A stretch of DNA of 64,000 bases. Source: Blastobasis lacticolella. Its lineage: Eukaryota > Arthropoda > Insecta > Lepidoptera > Blastobasidae. This document shows positions 30,131-43,240 of this stretch, one piece after another. A program made the translations under genes and the position numbers. The notes under the pieces were generated by a model. That model was not told the origin of the DNA and made no database searches. It saw nothing but the letters and a program-made list of their open reading frames with translations. The DNA lies in assembly GCA_905147135.1 (NCBI GenBank), contig LR990049.1, positions 5,907,428-5,971,427 of the forward strand. The letters run 5' to 3'. Position 1 is the stretch's first letter. Each line of letters begins with the position of its first letter.

Positions 30131-31539
30131 ACTAGTAAGTAGTGCAAGAGTAAATAGTAGCGAAAAATAATATATAACAAATAAACTAAGATGCTTCTAA
30201 ATAAGCATATATAATATGTAATACTTTACATAAATACAATATAATCATCAATTTAAAGAATTCTACAATACAATAGATTATTCCATAAGGGTTTCAACTT
30301 TCATCGCTGCAGTGTAAATTATATTTATGAACTATTTATAAGAGTTAAGGCATTTTATGGTTAAAAAGTTGCACAATTGGTATTGTTGTTTTTAAGTTTG
30401 TTATTGAACAAACATTTAGCTACCCAAAATCCAAGTAGCAAGAACATGAGTAGGTACGTAAAATGAGTATCTACATAGTCTGTGTATTTACATAATTCAC
30501 CGCGATACATTGTATTAGTGACTGACGTATCTCGCTCGCAAATTTCGAAATGAGGCCATCGACGAAACCATACACTGTCTCACCTTTTCAGTAACACAGC
30601 AATTCTTTTAGCTTGACGTGTACCATTGAGTGTATGCGAGACAAAAGAATTAAAACATTAGTAAATACAGATGTTTTAGTAGGTATGACACACGTGGTCT
30701 GAGGATGAAGGATTCGACGTACCGAAACTGTGCAAGAGCTTGCATTAAACTTTCTACTGCCATAACTATCCATCAGATTCAAGGGCGAATCCTTATTACT
30801 GAGGGTTTTCGTCGAAGCAACGATCCGTCGAACTACCTATAATCGATCTTTTGTAGTTCGAACTGAGGGTCATGACTAATTTACTTGGTGTACGAGAGCT
30901 TTCCAGGCTATCCTATCTTCAGCTAAACGTTCGAAAGGAAAGCAGATCGCTTTTCGTAGTTTATGCTAGCTAGCATGGCACTCCTCAAGGACATAGACAC
31001 AGACGACGAGACCACATTTTCCAACTCGATCTTTGGCGGGGTGTTGGGATAAGGTAGCCGCCAATATTGGCAAGTGAAGATGGGGAAGCGAAGATGGGGA
31101 TAAGGTGGAAAAGGGTAATTACCCACCTGGCCGGGTGTTGTGACCAGGGAACCAAGGGTCCGACAGTTGATCGTCGGAAGTTGTATACATATATGCCGCA
31201 GAGTTGGCACATTTCTTTAGCGCGTTGTAGGATGGTTAGCGCCATCTATGTGTTCGTATACTCGTAATGTGAGTATCGTTGAGTTTCCCTAGTGGAGCGA
31301 TAGATGTCGCTACACATCCATGCAGTTTTCCAGGTTATCTGGGCCCACGATTTCGTTGAAAGGGAACACGATAGTGCAACGTAGGGGTAGGAGTAGATAT
31401 CTGTATGGATTATCACTGTGATAAAGGTTCTAGTTAGTAGTTAGTAGTAGTTATCTAGTTAGTAGTTTTTTAGATGTCGCCGTATAAAAGTTGTTAGAGA
31501 TGCATTTTTATTTTATTTTTAGTAATACATCGCATGTCG

Positions 31540-31740
31540 GAGGTGTTATGGGCCAAAACTGCTACAGATTGGGCACCTAACACCCGGAAACGACATCGCA
31601 GCAGACCCAAAATACGATGAAGAGACGAATTTTCGACATTCGATAGGGACTGGCAAACCATAGCAAACGATCGCGAAGTATGGAAGAACCGGGGGAGGCC
31701 TTTGCCCAGCAGTGATTCAGGCTGATATAAATAAATAAAA
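31540..31740 (+). mobile_element. RTE-like LINE C-terminal fragment
   Basis: In one frame it encodes an R-R-x-x-x-M-R-W-R-D-E-F-like block and DWQTIANDREVWKNRGRP, ending in the gcccagcagtgattcaggct 3' end. It is a different RTE lineage from the copy at 28,213. A copy lies in unit 2 at about 36,666-36,866. Confidence 0.6.
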
Positions 31741-32581
31741 ATACTATAATACGTTGTTACAAATCAGGCGCGGACCCTGTTGCACTATTCACATGGCATA
31801 GTCTACATTGGTCCTTGCCATACTTCTGCCTGTTTTAGACCTACTTTTGGTGCGACAAAGACGTATATCACGTAGTTGTCAGATGCTTGTTTCCTCGTAT
31901 TTTAATTCTGTACCTGAATTTTAATTAGGCACGGTCTGTGCACAACACATTTACGAAAAGACGATTCGCTATATTTAAGTTAAGCCCACAAGTTTTATTG
32001 TTGTACGTCAACACTGACATCATTGGCAGCTGCGTAGTAAAAAAGGATGTGCGTGAAAAGACGCACGACAAACTACTAAGTTTACCTGGGTACCGATTCT
32101 GGTGTGCAATGCAGTTGTTATTATGTTGCAATGTGATGTTACTATAACTACGTCGAGGTATCGAGTCAGTCACAGTAACATCGCAGCATCATCCCAGTTA
32201 AATTGCAGTTAAATCATTGTTAGACCTTTGACACGTTTTCGTTGACAGAATTGAAGGCAGTTTGACAACTAAGATAGATGCAACTTAGTCATTTATTTAT
32301 TTATTGGAGTACCAACAGCCATATAAAACCATAATGCAACTAAAGTACCAGAAAACGAATTGTGGAAAAGTTCGAACTCATGAAAATTGCAACTCAACAT
32401 CTGTCATTTGAATAACAATCACACGTTTGACATGCGATGCAATTGTAATGTTACTGCAACTGAGACGACTTCCGTACCAGAATCGATGCCCTACTTTATT
32501 GGTACAGACATCAATAAAAAATGTATTTACACGGTTAAAATCTATTCTATTCAAGTTTAATTAACATTTCCAACAACTTGA

Positions 32582-32852
32582 CGACCTGAGTGGTTCAGTT
32601 GGTTAACATCATAACAGCCGGTCTGCCACGCAGAGGTCCCCCGGGACCGTAATTCGATTCCCGGTCGAGCAGAAATTGAAATGATAAATTGTAATTTCTG
32701 TTACGGGTCTGGGTGTTATATGTATAATAAGTATATTTTTAAAAGTATATAAGTAGTTTATCAACTGTCTAGCACCCTTAACACAAGCTTTGCTTACTTT
32801 GGGGCTAAATAGCACTGTATGAATTATCCAAGCATATTTATTTATTTGTATC
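32582..32852 (+). mobile_element. SINE family B, full length with tRNA-like head
   Basis: The head (gacgacctgagtggttcag, 32,580 onward) and box B-like element (ccgggaccgtaattcgattc) precede the family body and a tatttattta tail. The body lies in the diverged part of the tandem unit. Confidence 0.75.
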
Positions 32853-33749
32853 GATGAGGCCGCCTTTGCCCCCAATGTTTGAATAGACCTGTTAAATTTT
32901 CTTTTTTGTGATTTTGTTGCAATAAAGAGTATTCTATCTATCTATTTATTATTCTTTTATTAACCATCTTAACTTAATTTTGTTTCAGTTATATTTCCGG
33001 TAGGTATATTAATACCCCAAAGGTGGCAAATAATTTTACGGCCTGTTTGATGGTAAGCAGTTACTGCAGTATGAACCTTTGCAATACGAAGGATATCACT
33101 CCCTTGCTGTCGATCCTGTAAAAACCTTTTCACCGCTTTCAAAAACAGATATAAGTTGTACAAAGATGTTCAGGGTAAGCCTCTCCGTGTAACCAATCCG
33201 TAATGTAAGTGTTCGTGAGACAAAGTTACCATTTGGTTCTAAGTTGTTAGAATGAACTGCCTGCCCTTTGCGAGCGGTGCGATGATTGAACGTGGATTTG
33301 GACAACCAGGCATCATGTTAAATTGTTCCTCGGGACAAACAACACTAGAATTCGCAAAGGGAGGCGAAATCGTACCGTTCCTATTTCATATTTACCCATT
33401 TCGGACGGAATGGAACGGAGGCGGTTGTGTGTTTGTATAGGTATGTGTGTTAACATTTTCCTCTAAAACTACTTGGTCGATTTCGTTGAGGTTTTTTGCG
33501 TTCAAAAGGTATAATTTCTAAGCAGAGTCTTTGACATGTTGTATCAGTATATCACCAGGGGCGCTGCAGCCTGATAATTCGGCATTTAAGGAGTTCTTAC
33601 ACACTACTAAAGCGATTTTTGCGTTCAAAAGCTATCATTTCCGAGCAATTTCGTGTTAGCATTGCAAAAAATAAACTACAAAATTACTTAAAAAAATAGT
33701 ACAAAAAAAAAACAACCGACTGCTATTAAAAAACTGAAGAGTTTAAAAC

Positions 33750-36700
33750 AAATATTTCTTTGTATATTTCGTTCAACCTTTAACAGTTATGTTTATATTA
33801 ATAAACATTTTATTTTTAAGTTTAGTATTAGTTGGCTGCATGAAATGACTGCCACCATCAGATTAAAAAAACATAACAAAATTGTAGGAGCGCCATCTAT
33901 TGATGCTTTTTAAAACCAACTGACAATACCTACTAGAAAACTCCTCATCAACTTAAAAAAAAATTAAAGATATTTTAATAATTTTATTCTGCATTAATTG
34001 TGTTGTATTTGTTTTTAAATTATGATTTTTCTCAGTTATCTTTACCGTCTGTGCCTCCTACTTAGCACCGACTAATGTTGATATTTACTGTATACGTCTT
34101 AGATCATATATGATCCTTAGATTCTTACCTTAGTATACGTAGACTTGTGTACGACAACTATAAGCTCAGCATGGTACCGTTCAGCAAATCGAAACTATGT
34201 TCATTGCCAATACCTATTAGAGTACCAACCTTCGTAACACAGTGAAGTGTGAATATAGCTAATAGTAATAATATTATTTTATCTGTGGTTTAGCGTACCG
34301 ATTGAGTGTTTTCGTCGGCGTATAATTCAGTTATAACGTTCTAGACCCGATCCCGGGCGAACCATATTAAATTTAGGGATAAATTAGTGTTATTCTGGTC
34401 TATAAGCTATATATCTCAGAACTGATGCTGTCAAACTTCATCAACATCCGTTAGTAGTTTTTGCATGAAAGAGTAACAAATAACCAAACATGCATCCATC
34501 CTTACAAACTTTCGCATATACCAGGGTGTTTCATAACATATGTATGAAGCCGTGAACTGGATGGAGTATGAAAACGATAGGTACAACTATTCCTCGTATG
34601 ACAGAAATAATTGTACCCATCGTTTTAATACGTTTAGCACTCTATCCGGTTCACGGCTTCATACATATATTATGTAACAGCCTGTAAAGGAGATTATGGC
34701 AATACCCTCCCCACCACTAACCTGTAGGGCACCAGTCAAGCAGTGACCTATTACGGCCCGTTGATGTGATTTCCCAATCACCTTATAAAGATGATTCTAT
34801 CTCACGTAATTGTGGAAATCCATGTTTATGCAAGAGATACATCAGCGTTGCCCCCGAACATCCGCTTTCGGACGCAATGGTGGACGTCATGACATCATTT
34901 GTTCTCGATACGAGATCGAAAGTGTGCCAGTATCCTTAACAATCAAACTAGTAGATCGGTACGGTTCTAATTATCTCAGACGGTTCTGCGAAATAGTAAA
35001 ACAAGTGGTTAATTCAAAACTGAGTTCTTTTTACTTCATTATCTGCATAAACTATTATGATGATAAGTTCCTTCATTAATTATAGTAACCAAATATGGAG
35101 TCAGCTTCAATTAGTAAGTAAGTAAACTCTTTATTGCACACATATTATAAAACAATATACAAAAAACTGTATAATATACATGCGCGCAAAGGCGGTCTTA
35201 TCGCTTTAAGCGATCTCTCCCAGACAACCTTTGGGATGAGGTTATGTTTCACAAGAACTAGTAAGTAGTGCAAGAGTAAATAGTAGCGAAAAATAATATA
35301 TAACAAATAAACTAAGATGCTTCTAAATAAGCATATATAATATGTAATACTTTACATAAATACAATATAATCATCAATTTAAAGAATTCTACAATACAAT
35401 AGATTATTCCATAAGGGTTTCAACTTTCATCGCTGCAGTGTAAATTATATTTATGAACTATTTATAAGAGTTAAGGCATTTTATGGTTAAAAAGTTGCAC
35501 AATTGGTATTGTTGTTTTTAAGTTTGTTATTGAACAAACATTTAGCTACCCAAAATCCAAGTAGCAAGAACATGAGTAGGTACGTAAAATGAGTATCTAC
35601 ATAGTCTGTGTATTTACATAATTCACCGCGATACATTGTATTAGTGACTGACGTATCTCGCTCGCAAATTTCGAAATGAGGCCATCGACGAAACCATACA
35701 CTGTCTCACCTTTTCAGTAACACAGCAATTCTTTTAGCTTGACGTGTACCATTGAGTGTATGCGAGACAAAAGAATTAAAACATTAGTAAATACAGATGT
35801 TTTAGTAGGTATGACACACGTGGTCTGAGGATGAAGGATTCGACGTACCGAAACTGTGCAAGAGCTTGCATTAAACTTTCTACTGCCATAACTATCCATC
35901 AGATTCAAGGGCGAATCCTTATTACTGAGGGTTTTCGTCGAAGCAACGATCCGTCGAACTACCTATAATCGATCTTTTGTAGTTCGAACTGAGGGTCATG
36001 ACTAATTTACTTGGTGTACGAGAGCTTTCCAGGCTATCCTATCTTCAGCTAAACGTTCGAAAGGAAAGCAGATCGCTTTTCGTAGTTTATGCTAGCTAGC
36101 ATGGCACTCCTCAAGGACATAGACACAGACGACGAGACCACATTTTCCAACTCGATCTTTGGCGGGGTGTTGGGATAAGGTAGCCGCCAATATTGGCAAG
36201 TGAAGATGGGGAAGCGAAGATGGGGATAAGGTGGAAAAGGGTAATTACCCACCTGGCCGGGTGTTGTGACCAGGGAACCAAGGGTCCGACAGTTGATCGT
36301 CGGAAGTTGTATACATATATGCCGCAGAGTTGGCACATTTCTTTAGCGCGTTGTAGGATGGTTAGCGCCATCTATGTGTTCGTATACTCGTAATGTGAGT
36401 ATCGTTGAGTTTCCCTAGTGGAGCGATAGATGTCGCTACACATCCATGCAGTTTTCCAGGTTATCTGGGCCCACGATTTCGTTGAAAGGGAACACGATAG
36501 TGCAACGTAGGGGTAGGAGTAGATATCTGTATGGATTATCACTGTGATAAAGGTTCTAGTTAGTAGTTAGTAGTAGTTATCTAGTTAGTAGTTTTTTAGA
36601 TGTCGCCGTATAAAAGTTGTTAGAGATGCATTTTTATTTTATTTTTAGTAATACATCGCATGTCGGAGGTGTTATGGGCCAAAACTGCTACAGATTGGGC

Positions 36701-38877
36701 ACCTAACACCCGGAAACGACATCGCAGCAGACCCAAAATACGATGAAGAGACGAATTTTCGACATTCGATAGGGACTGGCAAACCATAGCAAACGATCGC
36801 GAAGTATGGAAGAACCGGGGGAGGCCTTTGCCCAGCAGTGATTCAGGCTGATATAAATAAATAAAAATACTATAATACGTTGTTACAAATCAGGCGCGGA
36901 CCCTGTTGCACTATTCACATGGCATAGTCTACATTGGTCCTTGCCATACTTCTGCCTGTTTTAGACCTACTTTTGGTGCGACAAAGACGTATATCACGTA
37001 GTTGTCAGATGCTTGTTTCCTCGTATTTTAATTCTGTACCTGAATTTTAATTAGGCACGGTCTGTGCACAACACATTTACGAAAAGACGATTCGCTATAT
37101 TTAAGTTAAGCCCACAAGTTTTATTGTTGTACGTCAACACTGACATCATTGGCAGCTGCGTAGTAAAAAAGGATGTGCGTGAAAAGACGCACGACAAACT
37201 ACTAAGTTTACCTGGGTACCGATTCTGGTGTGCAATGCAGTTGTTATTATGTTGCAATGTGATGTTACTATAACTACGTCGAGGTATCGAGTCAGTCACA
37301 GTAACATCGCAGCATCATCCCAGTTAAATTGCAGTTAAATCATTGTTAGACCTTTGACACGTTTTCGTTGACAGAATTGAAGGCAGTTTGACAACTAAGA
37401 TAGATGCAACTTAGTCATTTATTTATTTATTGGAGTACCAACAGCCATATAAAACCATAATGCAACTAAAGTACCAGAAAACGAATTGTGGAAAAGTTCG
37501 AACTTATGAAAATTGCAACTCAACATCTGTCATTTGAATAACAATCACACGTTTGACATGCGATGCAATTGTAATGTTACTGCAACTGAGACGACTTCCG
37601 TACCAGAATCGATGCCCTACTTTATTGGTACAGACATCAATAAAAAATGTATTTACACGGTTAAAATCTATTCTATTCAAGTTTAATTAACATTTCCAAC
37701 AACTTGACGACCTGAGTGGTTCAGTTGGTTAACATCATAACATCATAACAGCCGGTCTGCCACGCAGAGGTCCCCCGGGACCGTAATTCGATTCCCCGTC
37801 GAGCAGAAATTGAAATGATGAATTTTAATTTCTGTTACGGGTCTTGGTGTTATATGTATAATAAGTATATTTTTAAAAGTATATAAGTAGTTTATCAACT
37901 GTCTAGCACCCATAACACAAGCTTTGCTTACTTTGGGGCTAGATAGCACTGTATTAATTATCCAAGCATATTTATTTATTTGTAGCGAAGAGGCCGCCTT
38001 TGACCCCAATGTTTGAATAGACATGTTAAATTTTCTTTTTTGTGATTTTGTTGCAATAAAGAGTAAATCTATCTATTATTCATTTATTAAACATCTTAAC
38101 TTAATTTTGTTTTAGTTATATTTCCGGTAGGTATATTAATACCCCAAAGGTGGAAAACCATTTTACGGCCTGTTTGATTGTAAGCAGTTACTGCAGTATG
38201 AACCTTATCTATATATGAAGGATATTCCTCCCTTGTTGTCGATCCTGTAAAAACCTTTTCACCGCTTTCAAGAAGAGATCTAAGTTGTACAAAGATGTTG
38301 TGGAAAGCCTCTCCATGTAGCTCAATCCGTAATGTTAGTGTTTGTGAGACAAAGTTACCATTTGGTTCAAAGTTGTGAGAATGAACTGCCTGTCCTTTGC
38401 GAGTGGTGCGATGATAGAACGTGGATGTGGACAACCAGGCATCATGTTAAATTGTTCCTGGGGACAAACAACACTAGAATTCGCAAAGGGAGGCGAAATC
38501 GTTCTGTTCCTATTTCATATTTACCCATGTCGGACGGAATGGAACGGAGGCGGTTGTGTTTTTGTATAGGTATGTGTGTTAACATTTTCCTCTAAAACTA
38601 CTTGGTCGATTTCGTTAAGGTTTTTTGCGTTCAAAAGGTATAATTTCTAAGCAGAGTCTTTGAGATGTTATATCAGTATATCACCAGGGGCGCTGCAGCC
38701 TGATGAGTCGGCATTTAAGGAGTTCTTACACACTACTAAAGCGATTTTTGCGTTCAAAAGCTATCATTTCCGAGCAATTTCGTGTTAGCATTGCAAAAAA
38801 TAAACTACAAAATTATTAAAAAAAAATAGTACAAAAAAAAAACAACCGACTGCTATTAAAGAAGAGTTTAAAACAAA
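33750..38877. repeat. Tandem duplication unit 2 (5.1 kb)
   Basis: It starts within the same MITE position as unit 1. The junction (…aaac/aaa/tattt) shares only AAA between the left breakpoint (28,624) and right breakpoint (33,750 and 38,875), so the original event used microhomology rather than long repeats. The right end passes into unique sequence (ccgcatatttt). Confidence 0.92.
37708..37985 (+). mobile_element. SINE family B in tandem unit 2
   Basis: Counterpart of 32,582-32,852, with an 8-bp tandem insertion (catcataa) in the head and about ten substitutions through the body. Confidence 0.75.
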
Positions 38878-38940
38878 CCGCATATTTTTTTAAGTTATTA
38901 TGTTATTTTGTCAGAATATCATGTTTTTCACTGAAATAAT

Positions 38941-39224
38941 CATCTAGGCGTTAATATCCCGGTTATCCATCTGGCGGTGGACCATCTGACCTCCGTGACC
39001 CCGCCACCAGGGAAAAATTACCAGATTGTATCATGGTTATAAATTCAGTCGCCTGAATATGCAGGTTTCATCACGATGTTTTCCTTCACCGTAAGAGCAT
39101 CGGTTAGTATTCAACATAGTGTAGTTATGTACACTCAGAAAAGAGTTATTGGTACAGTGGTATTTGAAACCGGTACCTTTCGCTCACGAGTCGAATACCT
39201 TAACCACTCGGCCACCGACGCTCC
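38941..39224 (-). mobile_element. SINE family A, nearly full length
   Basis: It runs from the 3' end (catctaggcgttaatatccc) to the tRNA-like head at the right end (gtcgaataccttaaccactcggccaccgacgctcc region, 39,190-39,224). An internal deletion shortens the 3' half relative to 45,071. Confidence 0.75.
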
Positions 39225-40262
39225 TTACAACATTGTAATAGTTTAATAGTAGGCCTTACGCGGACGTGGTCTCGAGCAGGCACAGAAGACACCTCAGATT
39301 GACCCAATAGGAAGCAAATTAAGTCTTTATTACCTAAGCCATACAGAGTGAATTGGTATGCTATTAGTCTACGATAGCTGACCGTGACATAGGACGTGTG
39401 GCCGCGAGCGACATGCCGCGGTCATTGTGACCACGGTAAGGGTTATCATGTTGTACTATTGGAGATACCATAGTGTAGTGAAAGTGTAGTATTCTGGTAT
39501 GTGTAGTATTAGTTCGTTACTTGAAAAATAAGTGTTTGAATCGTAAGTGTTATAGGCAACAGTCACCGCTTTCTATCAGTTAGTAACTTAGCAGCATTAA
39601 GAAGTAGAGAGACGTTAAATGGTTTTAGTCAAGTGAAGCACTATGTTTAATTGTATATGGAAATGATGTAACGAAAATTAAATAATTTTGGGTACCTACT
39701 TACACTGTGCGATTCCAAAGGAATTTTCTACTACGCACACTAAGGTTGTGGAATGAGCTGCCTGAAGAGTTTTTCCTATAGAATACAAAATGGTGTCCTC
39801 TGTCCGGGCCCGCTTTCCTACTCATTCTTCTCCACTTCGCCCGGTCTTCGGCATCCTCGCGTCGTTAGTCGTTGGCTCTCGCATCTGATACAAATCTCTC
39901 TAGTTAATTCATAATTTTAAAATCATTAAGATGTAGGTATTCATTTAAAATCATAAAGTCGGTTATATCGATGTAGGCAATGTTTGCTGCACATATTCTC
40001 TCTTTATACATTATTTTCTCGAATGTTATGTTTACACAGTTGCGTTCTCACAAAGCGTATCCAGTCTTTTCTAGGCGGCTACGTTGTTCAAAGTAGAGCA
40101 AATATTGCGTGCGAAGTAATCGAAGTAAGGTCAAATATGAGTTGGCATTTTCTTATACTGTTATAAGGTATCTATTTTATTGTTTGGCATATAATTGGAT
40201 GTTACAGTAGACTTACACAATTATGGGTTGGTTTCGGGGCCTCGCAAACATCTCAGGGGCCC
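39225..40262. other. Intergenic sequence with a LINE fragment at 39,780-39,905
   Basis: 39,780-39,905 (minus) resembles 62,690-63,010: both contain the cttcggcatcctcgcgtcgt / ggctctcgcatctgatacaa pattern of an RTE-like LINE. The remainder is unassigned. Confidence 0.45.
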
Positions 40263-40640
40263 AAACCAACCTTCATCATCATCATATCAGCCAGAAGACG
40301 CCCACAGCTGGGCATAGGCCTCCCCCAGAGATCTCCACAAAGGCCGGTCCTGTGCTTTTCGCATCCAGCTGGTATTTGCGATCCTTACCAGGTCGTTGGT
40401 CCACCTTGTAGGAGGCCTACCCACGCCACTCGAGAACTTTACTGCCCCATCGGCTATCTGTTCTTAGAGCTATGTGCCCTACCCACTGCCACTTCAGTCT
40501 GGCAATCCTTAGAGCTATGTCTGTGACCTTGGTTCGCTTGCGGATCTCCTCATTTCTGATTCGATTGCATAGCTCTTTCCATTGCCCTTTGGGTAACAGT
40601 AAGCTTTCTTATAAGGCCCACAGTGAGCGGCAACGTTTCA
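40263..40640 (-). mobile_element. RTE LINE 3' end fragment
   Basis: Complement of the RTE tail: RPPTRWTDDLVRIANTSWM-like codons at 40,420-40,340 and a catcatcatatcagcc 3' end at 40,270. It extends further 5' than the 28,213 copy, through a block coding for RIRNEEIRKRTKVTD. Confidence 0.7.
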
Positions 40641-41527
40641 GTTCCGTAAGTCATTACTGGCTACACATATTGGTCAAAGGTACGGAACCACTTTCAGTAT
40701 AGAAGGGAGTGGACCTACACAAATAACTTACTTTCATTAGTCGACTGCGCAAAGGAATGTAACATAAAGAATGTACAATTTGTTACTTTGTATTTGTTTG
40801 TAGCTCCCGAACGGATTGACCGATTTGGATTCGGTTTTCTCTATGTGAAAGACAGTTTAATCGTTGTTTCATTAAAATCGGTTTTATGGTTTAGATAATA
40901 TTTGACTATATGTAAACTAAGGCCTTTTCTTTTTTCCTTTGTTTTTGTCGGAAAACAAGAGTTTCCGACTTTTCTGTCGGTTAGGTTAGTTTAGTAGTAA
41001 TTAGTTTGATTCATCTTGGGGACGCGAGTGACGCGGTTGGATACAAATTCTAAAAATACCAAAATGGCGCTTTTTATTCTCAAATCCAGCACTGGACTAT
41101 TATGGGCTGTTGGTGATGACGATGATGTACATTTTTATTTTTATCTGTATATTTTCACTTAAAGTAAGCGTACTTACAGCATTGACAGCCCTAATTTTTA
41201 GCAATTTGTCTTATGACCATTTGCTATTAAGCTACCATGATTTATACTACATGGCGTATTTACCTTCAATGGGGAAATATCCACTTACGTCGTCGAGTAA
41301 TTGTTATGGTGTTAACATAATAACTGTTTTCTCGAATGTAGATACTGTACTTATAATTTTATGTCACCTTTAATGCGGAGTCCCAAACACCTTGGACATG
41401 AGCAGTAGCGGTAGTGGTAGTTTGACTTAAATGCATTGGTGTTGAGAGGCATTCGATTCTTCAATGTTTACGTACTAAATATCAACATCTAGGGAAAAAT
41501 ATGAAGACCGAATTTACATACATACAC
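40641..41527. other. Intergenic sequence
   Basis: A repeat core (gtagctcccgaacggattga) lies at 40,800-40,870 and a LINE-like end (ccagcactggactattatgg) at 41,085-41,105. A hydrophobic open frame at 41,110-41,373 has no support as a gene. Confidence 0.4.
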
Positions 41528-41770
41528 TAGCTGACCCGGCAAACGTTGTTTTGCCATATAAATAATTTCTTGTCTAAAAAATAAAATAAAAAATTTAGGG
41601 GTGGACTACCCCTAACATTTAGGGGGATGAAAAATAGATGTTGGCCGATTCTCATAGATACCGGATAAGCACAAAAAATTTCATCAAAATCGGTCAAGCC
41701 GTTTCGGAGGAGTATGGCAACGAAAACTGTGACACGAGAATTTTATATATTAAGAAGAAGATAAAGCTCA
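41528..41770 (+). mobile_element. Interspersed non-coding repeat (tagctgacccggcaaacg type)
   Basis: It starts ctagctgacccggcaaacg and ends with an attttatatattaagaag motif, a frequent lepidopteran non-autonomous repeat. A related element is at 52,790-53,010. Class is uncertain. Confidence 0.5.
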
Positions 41771-41930
41771 CGCCTCTGTCCCACGAGTGGGGTAGGCAAA
41801 GACTATGGATCCGAATTCGTATCATAGAATGAGTTAAAAATACTACTTACACGAATTTAAATTATGAAAATAAATTCCTAAACAGTTACTTGAGGCAAGA
41901 AAAGGACGAACTGCAAAAAGTTTTAATAAC

Positions 41931-42090
41931 ATCTTGACGTTAATTTCCCGGTTGTGCTGCCGCGCATGAGCGCCCGGGGTCCGCCAAGACCTTGATCCGG
42001 GATTTGGCAGATCAGATAAATACAGTGGAGCGACTGCCATCTGACATCCGTGAACCTGCTACCAGTGGACCTGACAAGATTGGATCAGGT
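41931..42090 (-). mobile_element. SINE family A, 3' half
   Basis: Matches the complement of the 3' half of the full copy, including gcgcccggggtccgcc and gacatccgtgaacctgct. The 5' half is absent. Confidence 0.65.
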
Positions 42091-42418
42091 TTTTGGCCAT
42101 GGAACAAGTTTTACTAACGTACGCGATTATTTATTTCGCCAAATTGTAAGTCAGGTGATAAGTCATGTAACCTTGATTCTAACTACAAATGTACCTACGG
42201 TAAGTAGTTCGAAGGATCGTTGCCTAGACAAAACTCTGCGAAAGCGATCTCTATGCGATCGAACGGTATAGCGCCGAAAAGAAATGTATGTTGAAAACGT
42301 AAGTTACATTAATAATTAAATTAAATTAAATATCATTTATTTCAAGTTTCACAGACTCATATTCTCATTACATTCCATTAATAATTATAGTTTATAATAA
42401 TAAATACATCTACAACGT

Positions 42419-42630
42419 CACTTTAGAATTAATTCATGTCATAATCATAAAACAAAAATAAACAATAAATAGGCTGGGATAATTCACACAGCGCCAACTA
42501 GTCCCGAAGTAAGCGGAGCTATAACACAAGCTCCGCTTACTTCGGGACTAGTTGGCGCTGTGTGAATTATCCCAGCATATTTATTGTTTATTTTTGTTTT
42601 ATGATTATGACATGAATTAATTCTAAAGTG
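42419..42630. repeat. 102-bp inverted repeat with one mismatch and 8-nt loop
   Basis: Arms 42,419-42,520 and 42,529-42,630 are reverse complements at 101 of 102 positions (G at 42,472 opposes a non-complementary base), around ataacaca. Each arm contains unique flank plus the 3' tail of the adjoining SINE. Confidence 0.95.
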
Positions 42631-42790
42631 CCAGAAAACTGATAAACTACTTATACCTTTTTTAAATACATAATTATTATACAAAAAACACTCGGACCCG
42701 TAACAGAAATTAAAATTTATCATTTCAATTCCTGGCCGGCTGGGAATCGAACCCTGGACCTCTGCGTAGCAGACCACTCAGATCGTCATT
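42473..42790 (-). mobile_element. SINE family B with internal inverted duplication
   Basis: The tail half (cacacagcgccaactagtcc) is at the left; the body resumes at 42,631 (ccagaaaactgataaactac) and ends with box B (complement near 42,745) and head (ccactcagatcgtcat). The inverted arm lies between the two halves. Confidence 0.75.
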
Positions 42791-43240
42791 GAAAATATAA
42801 CATCATACAGATGTAACGTTCGGTTCAATAACCTTCTAACCGCAGCACTATTTAAATTTGACAAAAAACTATTTAAAAACTGTAGTAAAAACACTGTAAA
42901 TATACATAACTAATTACTTTTACTTAACAACGTATAACACAGTGGGCAATTGTTGATACTACATGAGGAACCGTAGTTGTACAATAATGTTGTCTTCACA
43001 AAGTTTATGCAATCTATGATTTTTTTACTGGTAATAAAACTGAATCAAGATTGGTTAATATTATTTCTATAACGATAAAATAAAGCTTTTACGTTTTGAT
43101 GATATCATTGTGTTCTTACAAAACGCGATATGAATCACACTATGGAGCCGAGATACATAATCACTGTATCCGTAAGTGTTACACCTTCGGCTCTATCTGT
43201 GGCAACGTGGTTCGACTCCATAAGCGGCGCCTGCGCAGCA
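42791..43240. other. Intergenic sequence upstream of gene 3
   Basis: AT-rich to 43,120, then base composition changes to GC-rich up to gene 3. No gene recognised. Confidence 0.45.

Larger units (their letters stand above)
28624..33752. repeat. Tandem duplication unit 1 (5.1 kb)
   Basis: The sequence from 28,624 recurs at an offset of 5,126 bp in unit 2. From 28,624 to about 32,378 I found no difference. One substitution lies at 32,379 (37,505 in unit 2). Unit 2 has an 8-bp insertion near 32,611, and from there to the end there are dozens of substitutions and small indels. The unit holds half of a MITE, a foldback element, an RTE tail, LINE tails and a SINE, but no host gene I can support; its open frames are short and uncharacterised. 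Confidence 0.92.

Noticed and set aside
30963..30976. 14-bp perfect palindrome atgctagctagcat
   Set aside because: Short and without context; expected occasionally by chance.
29684..37273. Open frames with identical proteins in both tandem units
   Set aside because: Their conservation merely reflects the near-identity of the duplicated DNA; none has a domain, and several overlap on opposite strands.
41110..41373. Hydrophobic 87-codon open frame
   Set aside because: T-rich DNA yields hydrophobic codons by chance; no further evidence.
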